From Aphanothece saxicola GSE-SYN-MK-01-06B (lineage in GTDB: Bacteria; Cyanobacteriota; Cyanobacteriia; PCC-6307; Cyanobiaceae): a DNA stretch of 64,000 nt. Of the stretch, positions 55,507 through 64,000 are shown in pieces. How positions within the stretch are numbered: position 1 is the first letter of the stretch; every line of letters begins with the position of its first letter. The notes beneath the pieces are model-generated. The model did not search any database. It was not told the origin of the DNA and worked only from the letters and a program-made list of their open reading frames with translations. The stretch lies in the NCBI GenBank assembly GCA_019359745.1, contig JAHHGT010000002.1:372001-436000 (forward strand), in the 5' to 3' direction. Position numbers and translations under genes: made by a program.

Positions 55507-56541
55507 ATGGTCGCCGCCCTCGCCCTCGCCCAGCCATCCACTCCCGTCGCTGTCCAGACGGTGGTCCGCGCCTCCCCGGGCCGTTCCATGCCCCCGGTGG
55601 ATGGCGATCTGGTCCGCTCCTACCTGCGGGACATCGGCCGGGTGCCGTTGCTCAGCCATGAGCAGGAGATCACCCTGGGCCGCCAGGTGCAGGAGCTGAT
55701 GGCCCTCGAGGAGATGCGCGAGGAGCTGAAGATGCGCTCCGGCGGCAGCGATCCGAGCCAGCAGGAGCTGGCGGTGGCGGTGGGCCTGCGGCCCGAGGTG
55801 CTGCGCAAGCGCCTGCACGCCGGCCGCCGCGCCAAGGAGCGGATGGTGGCCGCCAACCTGCGCCTGGTCGTGAGCGTGGCGAAGAAGTACACCAAGCGGA
55901 ACATGGAGCTGCTCGACCTGATCCAGGAGGGCACGATCGGCCTGGTCCGGGGCGTCGAGAAGTTCGACCCCACCCGCGGCTACAAGTTCTCCACCTACGC
56001 CTACTGGTGGATCCGCCAGGGCATCACTCGGGCGATTGCCGAGAAGAGCCGCACGATCCGGCTGCCGATCCACATCACCGAAACGCTCAACAAGCTCAAG
56101 AAGGGCCAGCGGGAGCTGAGCCAAGAGCTGGGCCGCACCCCCACCCTGAGCGAACTGGCCGTCGCGGTGGAGCTCCCCGAAGAGGAGGTGAAGGACCTGC
56201 TCTGCCGGGCCCGCCAGCCGGTGAGCCTCGAAACCAAGGTGGGCGATGGTGAAGACACCGAGCTGCTGGATCTGCTGGCCGGTGACGACCTGCTGCCGTC
56301 CGAGCTGGTGGATGGCGAGTGCCTCAAGGGCGACCTGCGGGCCCTGCTCGACCAACTGCCGGACCTGCAGGGCCGGGTGCTGAAGATGCGCTTCGGCATC
56401 GATGGCGAGGAGCCGATGAGCCTCACCGGCATCGGCCGCATCCTGGGAATCAGCCGCGATCGGGTGCGCAACCTGGAGCGCGACGGCCTGGCCGGTCTGC
56501 GCCGCCTCAGCGACGCCGTCGAGGCCTACGTGGCGATCTGA
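55507..56541 (+). CDS. Group 2 sigma-70 family factor
   Basis: The 344-residue protein is an RpoD-like sigma factor. It has region 1.2 ([21 protein letters not shown]), region 2 ([54 protein letters not shown]), region 3 and region 4 ([29 protein letters not shown]). It lacks the long region 1.1 of the housekeeping SigA and has about 30 divergent N-terminal residues, as in cyanobacterial group-2 factors. Its regulon is unknown. No clear -10/-35 pair could be picked upstream. Confidence 0.93.
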   Translation: MVAALALAQPSTPVAVQTVVRASPGRSMPPVDGDLVRSYLRDIGRVPLLSHEQEITLGRQVQELMALEEMREELKMRSGGSDPSQQELAVAVGLRPEVLRKRLHAGRRAKERMVAANLRLVVSVAKKYTKRNMELLDLIQEGTIGLVRGVEKFDPTRGYKFSTYAYWWIRQGITRAIAEKSRTIRLPIHITETLNKLKKGQRELSQELGRTPTLSELAVAVELPEEEVKDLLCRARQPVSLETKVGDGEDTELLDLLAGDDLLPSELVDGECLKGDLRALLDQLPDLQGRVLKMRFGIDGEEPMSLTGIGRILGISRDRVRNLERDGLAGLRRLSDAVEAYVAI

Positions 56542-56616
56542 TTGCGCCGTTTGCGAGGCTTGGGGCCAGCACGCAGCTTCCCTTCCATGGCCGGCACGCC
56601 CCCGGAGGAGGCCACG

Positions 56617-57348
56617 ATGGAGGTGGTCAGTCTCTTTCCCCGCTATCTGCTGCAGGGCCAGTTGGCCCCGTCACAGCTGGCCGATCTGCTGGCCATGGCC
56701 CGGGCGGTGCTGGCGGCGCCCGAACGCAGTCCCGATGCTTCGGTCAAGCTGGCCGGCCAGCTGTCCCAGCAGCGGGAGCTCGGCCCCGACCACCCCGCCG
56801 CCGCCGAGCTTTGCCGCTCGGTGATCCTGCCGGCCTGTGAGCGCTGGATCCGCCACGTGATCGACCAGCAGCCGCCCCAGGGCCGCGGCCCCTGGACCCC
56901 GGGCCGCTATGGCCTGCAGATGATCGACCTGTGGCTCAACGCCCAGCGCGCCGGCGACTACAACCCCACCCACACCCACGGCGGCAGCTTCTCCGGCGTG
57001 CTGTTTCTTCAGGTGCCCCCCCAGATCAATGCGGAGCGCTTCGACGGCCAGCTCTGCTTCCATGGCCCGGAGGAGTGGCACATCCAGAGCTTCCGCACCG
57101 GCATGGCTCATTACGTGCTGCCGGTGCCGGGAGATTTCTATGTGTTTCCGGCCTGGCAACCCCACTCGGTGCCCCCGTTCCGCGGCGAAGGGGAGCGCTG
57201 GTCGATCGCCTTCAACGTGGTGGCCGTGCCCCAGCCGCCGCCCCGGCCTGCCGCTTCACCCGTCGCGGTCCAGGGGGCCGTCCAGGGCTTCGCTCAGGGG
57301 AATGTCTCCCTTTCCAGCACCCGCCCCCGGCCGGGGGGATTCGTCTAG
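56617..57348 (+). CDS. TIGR02466-like Fe(II)/2-oxoglutarate oxygenase
   Basis: The 243-residue protein matches the cupin-like '2OG-Fe(II) oxygenase' family found in cyanobacteria (TIGR02466/PF13759). The iron motif THTHGGSFSGVLFLQVP and the later FPAWQPHSVPPFRGEGERWSIAFNVVAVP supply the His and Arg. The start at 56617 has GGAGGAG 6 bases upstream (56604-56610), better than the ATG at 56587 or the TTG at 56542. The C-terminus is Pro/Gln-rich. The substrate is unknown; mutY follows 8 bases later. Confidence 0.82.
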   Translation: MEVVSLFPRYLLQGQLAPSQLADLLAMARAVLAAPERSPDASVKLAGQLSQQRELGPDHPAAAELCRSVILPACERWIRHVIDQQPPQGRGPWTPGRYGLQMIDLWLNAQRAGDYNPTHTHGGSFSGVLFLQVPPQINAERFDGQLCFHGPEEWHIQSFRTGMAHYVLPVPGDFYVFPAWQPHSVPPFRGEGERWSIAFNVVAVPQPPPRPAASPVAVQGAVQGFAQGNVSLSSTRPRPGGFV

Positions 57349-57356
57349 GGCGAGGC

Positions 57357-58478
57357 GTGCTGGATCCGGCTTCGCTTGAGCTGCTTCGGCACACCCTGCT
57401 GGCTTGGTGGGAGTCCAACGGTCGCCACGACATCCCCTGGAAGCGACACCCCGACGGATCGCGCCCCGGGGCCGGGGAGCCCCTCGATCCCTTCGGCGTG
57501 TGGGTGGCCGAGGTGATGCTGCAGCAGACCCAGCTGGCGGTGGTGCTGCCCTACTGGTACCGCTGGATGGCGGCGTTCCCCGACCTCAGAAGCCTCGCCG
57601 TCGCCAGCGAGCACGACGTGCTGATGCTCTGGCAAGGCCTGGGCTACTACGCCCGAGCCCGCCGCCTGCACGGCGGGGCTCAGCAACTGGTCGCGGCGGG
57701 TGGCGATCCCTGGCCGCGCACGCTGGAGGGCTGGATGGCCCTGCCGGGCATCGGCCGCAGCACCGCCGCCAGCATCCTCTCCTCCGCCTTCGATCTGGCC
57801 CACCCGATCCTTGATGGCAACGTCCAGCGGGTGCTGGCCCGGCTGGTCGCCCATCCGGAGCCTCCGAAGCGGCAGCTGGCCCAGTTCTGGTGGCTGAGTG
57901 AAACCGTTCTCGACCCCCACCAGCCCCGCGCCTTCAACCAGGCCCTGATGGACCTGGGCGCCGGCGTTTGCACCCCCCGCCAGCCCTGCTGCGGCACCTG
58001 CCCCTGGCGCGGGCACTGCGCTGCCTACGCTGCCGGCGATCCCGCCCGTTTCCCCGTGAAGGACACCACCACCCCCATCCCCTTCCAGGTGATCGGGGTG
58101 GGCGTGGTGCGGGACGGCGATGGGAGGGTGCTGATCGATCAGCGGCTCCAGGAGGGCCTGCTGGGCGGCCTGTGGGAATTTCCGGGTGGCAAGCAGGAGC
58201 CGGATGAAGCGATCGAAGCGACGATTCAGCGGGAGCTGCGGGAGGAACTGGCCATCGAGGTGACGGTGGGGGAGGAGCTGATCACCCTCGAGCACGCCTA
58301 CAGCCACAAGCGGCTGCGCTTTGTGGTGCATCTCTGCCAATGGCTGGCGGGAGAGCCGCAGCCCCTGGCCTCCCAGCAGGTGCGCTGGGTGGCACCGGAG
58401 GAGCTCGCCAGCTACCCCTTTCCGGCCGCCAACGCCCGCATCATCGCGGCGCTGCACGCAAGGATTGCGGCGGGCTGA
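57357..58478 (+). CDS. mutY: A/G-specific adenine glycosylase
   Basis: MutY removes adenine mispaired with 8-oxoguanine. The 373-residue protein (GTG start at 57357) has WVAEVMLQQTQLAVVLPYW, the helix-hairpin-helix ALPGIGRSTAASI, and an iron-sulfur site spaced CX6CX2CX5C in CTPRQPCCGTCPWRGHC. A C-terminal NUDIX-like 8-oxoG recognition domain follows (WEFPGGKQEPDEAIEATIQRELREEL). Domains are complete. It overlaps convergent tsaE by 38 bases. Confidence 0.94.
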   Translation: MLDPASLELLRHTLLAWWESNGRHDIPWKRHPDGSRPGAGEPLDPFGVWVAEVMLQQTQLAVVLPYWYRWMAAFPDLRSLAVASEHDVLMLWQGLGYYARARRLHGGAQQLVAAGGDPWPRTLEGWMALPGIGRSTAASILSSAFDLAHPILDGNVQRVLARLVAHPEPPKRQLAQFWWLSETVLDPHQPRAFNQALMDLGAGVCTPRQPCCGTCPWRGHCAAYAAGDPARFPVKDTTTPIPFQVIGVGVVRDGDGRVLIDQRLQEGLLGGLWEFPGGKQEPDEAIEATIQRELREELAIEVTVGEELITLEHAYSHKRLRFVVHLCQWLAGEPQPLASQQVRWVAPEELASYPFPAANARIIAALHARIAAG

Positions 58479-58959
58479 AGCCCGGTGGCGTGATCCGGGC
58501 CAACCGGCCCTCGCCCGTTTCGGTGTGGCTCAAGTCCACGTCCCAGGCACCCTCCGGCCGGAAGCTGAGCCGCTCGGGCCATTCCACCGCCATCACGGCG
58601 CCGATGCGGCGGGCCTCCTCTTCCTCCTGGGCGAAGAGTTCGTCGGCCGCGGCGCTCTGCTCCAGCCGATAGAGATCCAGGTGCACCAGGGCAGAGGTGC
58701 CCGCGTCGGGGCCGGCGTCGGTGTCGTAGTGCTGGGCCAGGGCGAAGGTGGGGCTGCTGATCGGTTCGGCGATGCCCAGCCCAGCGGCCAGTCCCTGCAC
58801 CAGCGACGTCTTGCCCGTGCCCAGTTCCCCCCGCAGCAGCAGCAGGACGCCGTCACCGGCAGCAGCGGCGATCAGTTGCGATGCCAGCCGCCGCCCCAGG
58901 GCGTCGGTGGCGGAGGGGTCCGCCAGATGGCACACCTCAATCGCGTCATTCGTTTCCAC
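58441..58959 (-). CDS. tsaE: tRNA threonylcarbamoyladenosine synthesis ATPase TsaE
   Basis: TsaE is the ATPase partner of the TsaB-TsaD complex that makes t6A37 on ANN-decoding tRNAs. The 172-residue protein has Walker A LLRGELGTGKTSLVQGL, SSPTFALAQHY and LVHLDLYRLEQ, with VEWPERL nearer the end. This order is diagnostic. The C-terminus overlaps mutY. The start is divergent from ahcY by 92 bases. Confidence 0.93.
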   Translation of the reverse strand: METNDAIEVCHLADPSATDALGRRLASQLIAAAAGDGVLLLLRGELGTGKTSLVQGLAAGLGIAEPISSPTFALAQHYDTDAGPDAGTSALVHLDLYRLEQSAAADELFAQEEEEARRIGAVMAVEWPERLSFRPEGAWDVDLSHTETGEGRLARITPPGFSPPQSLRAAPR

Positions 58960-59026
58960 CCTTGTAGATTGCCTCCAAGCGAGCCCGAAGCCTCGGCGTC
59001 TCTGCAGATATTTCCATTGTTTCGTC

Positions 59027-59040
59027 CTCCCGTCAGGGAG
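59027..59040 (+). promoter_or_regulatory. Hairpin covering the likely ahcY ribosome binding site
   Basis: CTCCC (59027-59031), a GTCA loop and GGGAG (59036-59040) form a 5-bp stem. The right arm is the only Shine-Dalgarno-like run before the ATG at 59052, 11 bases away. A CTTTT follows. The stem could hide the site, but it is short. Confidence 0.3.
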
Positions 59041-59051
59041 CTTTTCCCTTC

Positions 59052-60494
<1,443 letters not shown>

Positions 60495-60500
60495 GCGGCA

Positions 60501-60533
60501 ACGGCCCGGCGCTGCTGGCAGCGCTCGGGCCGT
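60501..60533 (+). terminator. Strong GC hairpin after ahcY
   Basis: ACGGCCCG pairs with CGGGCCGT, and inside it GCGCTGC pairs with GCAGCGC around a TG turn, with a one-base bulge: about 15 bp in all. It lies 6 bases past the ahcY stop. No T-run follows, so it may be a Rho-type or processing barrier rather than a classic terminator. Confidence 0.5.
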
Positions 60534-60568
60534 CGTGGAAGACTGGCGCCTCTGATCCGGCTGGCCCG

Positions 60569-61225
60569 ATGGCGATCGAACTGGTCCAGAAGCTCCCCGA
60601 GATGATCGGGGCGGCCGTGGAGGCCAACCCGGCAGCGGGCTATGGCGCGATCTTCGCGGCCATGTTTCTGGAGAACCTGTTCCCCCCCATTCCCTCCGAG
60701 CTGATCATGCCGCTCGGGGGTTTTTTTGTGCATCAGGGCAAGCTCTCCCTGATTCCGGTGGTGCTGGCCGGCCTCCTGGGCACAGTTCTCGGCGCCCTTC
60801 CCTGGTACGGCATCGGACGGCTGGTGAACGAGGAGCGCATTGAGCACTGGCTGGAGCGCCACGGACGCTGGATCGGCATCAGCCCCCAGGAACTGCGCCG
60901 CAGCCGCCGCTGGTTCAGCCGCCACGGCACGGCCCTGGTGTTCTGGGGCCGGCTGGTGCCCGGCATCCGCACCCTGATTTCCGTCCCCGCCGGCATCGAG
61001 ATGATGCCGATGACGCCCTTTCTGCTCTGGACCACCGCCGGCAGCCTGATCTGGACCCTGCTGCTGACGTTGGCGGGCCTGGCGCTGGGGGAGGGCTACA
61101 CCAAGGTCGAGCTCTGGATCGAGCCCGCCGCCAGGGTGGTGAAGGTGCTGCTGGTGCTGGCGGTCCTGGCCGGTGCCGTGTGGCTGGGGCTGCGCATCTG
61201 GAAGCAGAGCCGCAACAGCCCCTGA
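60569..61225 (+). CDS. DedA-family membrane protein
   Basis: DedA/SNARE-associated proteins are polytopic inner-membrane proteins, some acting as lipid flippases. The 218-residue protein has FLENLFPPIPSELIMPLGGFF, GALPWYGIGRLVNEERIEHWLERHGRW, and WGRLVPGIRTLISVPAGIEMM with the conserved acidic/Arg pattern, then a last helix VLLVLAVLAGAVWLG. Topology of five or six segments is as expected. The exact cargo is unknown. Confidence 0.92.
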   Translation: MAIELVQKLPEMIGAAVEANPAAGYGAIFAAMFLENLFPPIPSELIMPLGGFFVHQGKLSLIPVVLAGLLGTVLGALPWYGIGRLVNEERIEHWLERHGRWIGISPQELRRSRRWFSRHGTALVFWGRLVPGIRTLISVPAGIEMMPMTPFLLWTTAGSLIWTLLLTLAGLALGEGYTKVELWIEPAARVVKVLLVLAVLAGAVWLGLRIWKQSRNSP

Positions 61226-61265
61226 TCCATCGCCACCGGCTGACGGCCAGCGGCACCGGAACAGT

Positions 61266-61290
61266 AAAAAAGGCGCCCCGGGGGGCGCCT
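61266..61290 (-). terminator. Intrinsic terminator of ssb
   Basis: Read on the minus strand, an 8-9-bp GC stem (AGGCGCCC/GGGCGCCT) is followed by six T (61266-61271 on the plus strand are A). It lies 76 bases past the ssb stop and also sits after the DedA gene. The plus-strand side has only TCTCTGG, so it works mainly for ssb. Confidence 0.75.
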
Positions 61291-61366
61291 TCTCTGGCTT
61301 CGGACGCTTGATAACCCGGCTGGGTCACTGGCACAAGCCCCCGGACCGAAAGTCCGGCCGAAACCC

Positions 61367-61762
61367 TCAGAACGGCACTTCTTCCTCACTGGGTTCGCCG
61401 CCACCGAAACCGCCGCCGAAGCTGCCACCGCCGCCGCCCTCGGCGTCCCGTTTGCTGCCCAGCAGCTCCAGCCGGTCGACCCGGATCACCGGCTTGCTGC
61501 GCTCCTCGCCACTGGCCCTGTCCGTCCAGCGGTCGAGCTTGAAGGAACCGATGATGCCGATCAGGGCACCCTTGCGGACATAGTCGGCCGCCACCTGGGC
61601 CTGCTTGCCCCAGATCTCCAGGTTGAACCAGTCCGGTTCGTCGTCGCGGCTGCGGCGGTTGACCGCCAACGTGAGGTTGGCAACCATGCTGCCGGATTCG
61701 AAGTAACGGACCTCCGGGTCGCGGCCGGCCCGGCCGACGAGGGTGATGGAATTGACGCCCAT
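61367..61762 (-). CDS. ssb: Single-stranded DNA-binding protein
   Basis: The 131-residue protein has an OB-fold (NSITLVGRAGRDPEVRYFESG, WFNLEIWGKQAQVAADYVRKGALIGI) and a Gly-rich tail ending in the acidic tip EPSEEEVPF, the classic SSB partner-binding end. It coats single-stranded DNA in replication and repair. The ATG at 61762 gives the conserved MGVNSITLVG start. A much longer open frame continues upstream opposite mreB and is a shadow. It is divergent from mreB. Confidence 0.96.
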   Translation of the reverse strand: MGVNSITLVGRAGRDPEVRYFESGSMVANLTLAVNRRSRDDEPDWFNLEIWGKQAQVAADYVRKGALIGIIGSFKLDRWTDRASGEERSKPVIRVDRLELLGSKRDAEGGGGGSFGGGFGGGEPSEEEVPF

Positions 61763-61921
61763 GGCGTGCTCCTGGAACGAGTGGATCAATGATGGGGCAC
61801 CCCGATCGGGGGCCTCTCCCTTTCCGTTCCACCCTTCGTCCCGGTTGTCACACCCACCGGAGGTTGGCCGGTCGGCAGGAATCGCCCCACCTATGATTGA
61901 CCGCTGCCAGAGGCCTTGCCC

Positions 61922-62968
61922 GTGTTTTTCCGCCGTTTCCAGTTCTCCCGCGATATCGGCATCGACCTGGGGACGGCCAACACACTGATGTACGTCTCGG
62001 GCAAGGGGATCGTGCTGCAGGAGCCGTCCGTGGTGGCGATCGACCTGGAGCGCGGCACCCCCCTGGCGGTGGGTGAGGAGGCCAAGCTGATGCTGGGCCG
62101 CACCCCCGGCAACATCCGGGCGATCCGGCCCCTGCGCGACGGGGTCATCGCCGACTTCGATGCCGCCGAGCAGATGATCAAGAGCTTCATCCAGAAGGGC
62201 AACGAGGGTCGGGGCGTGATCGCGCCCCGTCTGGTGATCGGCATCCCCAGCGGGGTCACCGGCGTCGAGCGCCGCGCCGTGCACCAGGCCGGCCTGGCCG
62301 GGGCCCGGCAGGTGCACCTGATTGATGAGCCGGTGGCGGCCGCCATCGGCGCCGGCCTGCCCGTGACCGATCCGGTGGGCACGATGATCGTTGACATCGG
62401 CGGTGGCACCACCGAGGTGGCCGTGCTCAGCCTGGGCGGCACCGTGCTGAGCGAGTCGGTGCGGGTGGCCGGTGATGAGCTCAGCGACGCCATCAGCGTG
62501 TACCTCAAGAAGGTGCACAACCTGGTGGTGGGCGAGCGCACCGCCGAGGACATCAAGATCCGCATCGGCTCGGCGTTCCCCGACGACGGCCACGACGAGA
62601 CCTCCATGGACGTGCGGGGTCTGCACCTGCTCTCCGGCCTGCCGCGCACGATCAACATCCGTGCCGGAGACATCCGCGAAGCCATGGCCGAGCCGCTCAA
62701 CGTGATCGTCGAAGCGGTCAAGCGCACGCTGGAGCGTACCCCTCCCGAGCTCGCGGCCGACATCGTCGATCGGGGCATCATGCTCGCCGGCGGCGGTGCC
62801 CTGGTGCGGGGCATCTGCGACCTGATCAGCCACGAGACCGGCATCCTCACCCACGTGGCCGAAGACCCCCTGCTCTGTGTGGTCAACGGCTGCGGCATGG
62901 TCCTGGAGGACTACAGCCGGCTGGAGCGGGTGCTTGACACCCCCGAATTTCTCCGTCAGACGGCCTGA
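61922..62968 (+). CDS. mreB: Rod shape-determining actin MreB
   Basis: MreB is the bacterial actin that guides cell-wall synthesis along the membrane. The 348-residue protein has the phosphate-1 motif DIGIDLGTANTLMYVSGKGIVL, VIGIPSGVTGVERRA, EPVAAAIGAGLP, VDIGGGTTEVAVLSLGG and GGGALVRGICDLI. Start choice: GTG at 61922 has AGAGG 8 bases upstream; TTG at 61916 is an alternative that adds two residues. mreC starts 5 bases after the stop. Confidence 0.95.
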   Translation: MFFRRFQFSRDIGIDLGTANTLMYVSGKGIVLQEPSVVAIDLERGTPLAVGEEAKLMLGRTPGNIRAIRPLRDGVIADFDAAEQMIKSFIQKGNEGRGVIAPRLVIGIPSGVTGVERRAVHQAGLAGARQVHLIDEPVAAAIGAGLPVTDPVGTMIVDIGGGTTEVAVLSLGGTVLSESVRVAGDELSDAISVYLKKVHNLVVGERTAEDIKIRIGSAFPDDGHDETSMDVRGLHLLSGLPRTINIRAGDIREAMAEPLNVIVEAVKRTLERTPPELAADIVDRGIMLAGGGALVRGICDLISHETGILTHVAEDPLLCVVNGCGMVLEDYSRLERVLDTPEFLRQTA

Positions 62969-62973
62969 TCCCC

Positions 62974-63714
62974 ATGCCGGCATGGCGCTGGCTGCGTTTC
63001 GTCCAAGGCTCGTCCCTGCGACGGATCACCCCCTGGCTGCTGGTGCTGCTGGCCCTTGTGGCCGTGCGCCTCAGCAAGGGGGCCCTGGTTGCCGACACCT
63101 ATGCCCTCCTGAGCCGACCCTTCTGGCCCGGGACGGCCCAGGCCGAATGGCTGCAGTCCGCCCGACGGGTCGAGGACGGGGCCCGGCTGGCCCAGCTGGA
63201 GCAGGACAACCAGCGGCTGCGCACCCTGCTGGAGCTGCAGAAGCAGAACCCCAACCGGGTGACGGCCCCGGTGATCTCCCGGGATGGCTCCGGCTGGTGG
63301 CGGCAGCTGCTGCTTGGCCAGGGGGCCCTCAGCGGCATCCGTGCCGGCCAGGCGGTGCTCGGCCCGGGCGGCCTGGTCGGCCTGGTGGGCAGCGTCACGC
63401 CCAGCACTGCCAGCGTCACCCTGCTCACCGATCCCCGCAGCCGGGTCGGCGTGTGGGTGGGGCGCACCCAGCACCACGGCCTGCTCACCGGCATCGGCGC
63501 CGGCCGGCCCCTGCTGCGCTTTCTGGAAAAGGATCCCCAGGCCCGCCCCGGTGATGTGGTGGTGACATCGCCCGCCAGCACCCTGGTGCCGCCGAACCTG
63601 CCGGTGGGCGTGATCCAGACCATGGACGCCAACGCCGACCCGGCCCCAGAGGCGGTGGTGCAGCTGATCGCGCCGGTGTCGGCCCTCGACTGGGTGCAGG
63701 TGCAGGTGCGCTGA
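62974..63714 (+). CDS. mreC: Rod shape-determining protein MreC
   Basis: MreC links MreB to periplasmic wall synthases. The 246-residue protein has one N-terminal membrane helix (ITPWLLVLLALVAVRLS), a coiled-coil (ARLAQLEQDNQRLRTLLELQKQ), and the MreC beta-barrel domain (RDGSGWWRQLLLGQGALSGIRAGQAVLGPGGLVGLVG, PGDVVVTSPAS). This is the usual layout. The stop overlaps the mreD ATG (TGATG). Confidence 0.93.
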   Translation: MPAWRWLRFVQGSSLRRITPWLLVLLALVAVRLSKGALVADTYALLSRPFWPGTAQAEWLQSARRVEDGARLAQLEQDNQRLRTLLELQKQNPNRVTAPVISRDGSGWWRQLLLGQGALSGIRAGQAVLGPGGLVGLVGSVTPSTASVTLLTDPRSRVGVWVGRTQHHGLLTGIGAGRPLLRFLEKDPQARPGDVVVTSPASTLVPPNLPVGVIQTMDANADPAPEAVVQLIAPVSALDWVQVQVR

Positions 63715-64000
63715 TGGACCTGCTCACCCGGCAGCCCCTGCTCGCCGCCTCCGCCCTGCTGGTGCCGTTGCTCGTCCTGGCCTCACCGGGATGGCTCAGC
63801 CTCGACGGCGTCGGCCCCTGCTGGGCGGTGCTGTGGCTGCTTCCCTGGGCGCTGAGCGACGGTCCGTTCTCCGGGGCCTGCGCCGGGCTCGCCCTGGGGC
63901 TGCTGCTGGATGCGGTGTACCCCGGCGGTGTCACCCAGGCGCCCGCCCTGCTGCTGCTGGGCTGGTGGTGGGGCCGGATGGGACGGCGGGCACCACCGAT
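63714..64000 (+). CDS. mreD: Rod shape-determining protein MreD (partial, cut by window end)
   Basis: The first 95 codons read MDLLTRQPLLAASALLVPLL, then Leu/Gly/Ala-rich membrane segments (WAVLWLLPWALSDG, SGACAGLALGLLLDAV, LLLLGWWWGRMG). This fits MreD, a small multi-helix partner of MreC, by its place directly after mreC and its strong hydrophobicity. Too little is present to confirm by motif. The gene overlaps mreC by one base. Confidence 0.8.
   Translation, partial: MDLLTRQPLLAASALLVPLLVLASPGWLSLDGVGPCWAVLWLLPWALSDGPFSGACAGLALGLLLDAVYPGGVTQAPALLLLGWWWGRMGRRAPP

Noticed and set aside
58960-59051. S-adenosylhomocysteine riboswitch before ahcY
   Set aside because: The 92-base gap has only a short stem and does not show a pseudoknotted aptamer pattern.
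61763-62983. Long in-frame extension upstream of ssb
   Set aside because: It runs antisense to mreB and has no SSB-like residues; the conserved start is at 61762.

Overview
The window is a dense, GC-rich, transposon-free stretch of a picocyanobacterial chromosome, most like the Synechococcus/Cyanobium group. This rests on a photosystem II gene (psbZ), the plastid/cyanobacterial ycf23-type gene, a four-ACT aspartate kinase, the cobalamin gene cobH, a cyanobacterial-type RNase J and SecA, and many overlapping or TTG/GTG-started genes. No rRNA, CRISPR array, insertion sequence or prophage was seen. No gene-free stretch exceeds about 250 bases.

Layout. 1-7.5 kb: end of dapA, RNase J, a hypothetical gene, tilS, ycf23, a holin-like membrane protein and uvrB. 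15.3-7.5 kb on the minus strand: a long co-directional series starting with a one-piece Phd/YefM antitoxin-PIN toxin fusion behind a TGTACA palindrome, then holA, lysC, a metallo-beta-lactamase/pseudo-receiver/GAF protein, a PQQ sugar dehydrogenase lipoprotein, an EAL protein and mscL. 15.4-21.2 kb: cobH, mutS, ribH, rmlA, rmlC and psbZ. 21.3-42.3 kb: a surface-polysaccharide island. Its left part (about 21.3-34 kb) is visibly more AT-rich than the core. It encodes a Wzm/Wzt-type ABC exporter, sugar-modifying enzymes (second RmlC-like epimerase, sugar C-methyltransferase, PLP aminotransferase, CmcI-like, GNAT, WbqC and PhyH-like proteins, several methyltransferases), glycosyltransferases, an NAD-dependent epimerase, galE and an initiating sugar-phosphate transferase. 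42.4-64 kb: tRNA-Gly(GCC), secA, a VapBC pair, a GntR regulator with cysE, dienelactone hydrolase, infC, miaA, gyrB, glutathione peroxidase, mgtE, a group-2 sigma factor, a 2OG-Fe(II) oxygenase, mutY, tsaE, ahcY, a DedA protein, ssb, and mreB-mreC-mreD (cut by the window end).

How it fits together. The core supplies housekeeping functions: RNA decay, tRNA modification, repair, secretion, replication and cell shape. The island plausibly builds and exports an O-antigen or capsule by the ABC-transporter route, with an unusual decorated, probably amino and branched or methylated, deoxysugar. The two toxin-antitoxin loci sit directly against essential genes (holA and secA). The MBL-pseudoREC-GAF, EAL and PQQ dehydrogenase genes form a possible signalling/periplasmic oxidation neighbourhood. 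Functions are inferred from recognised family motifs; no database search was run.
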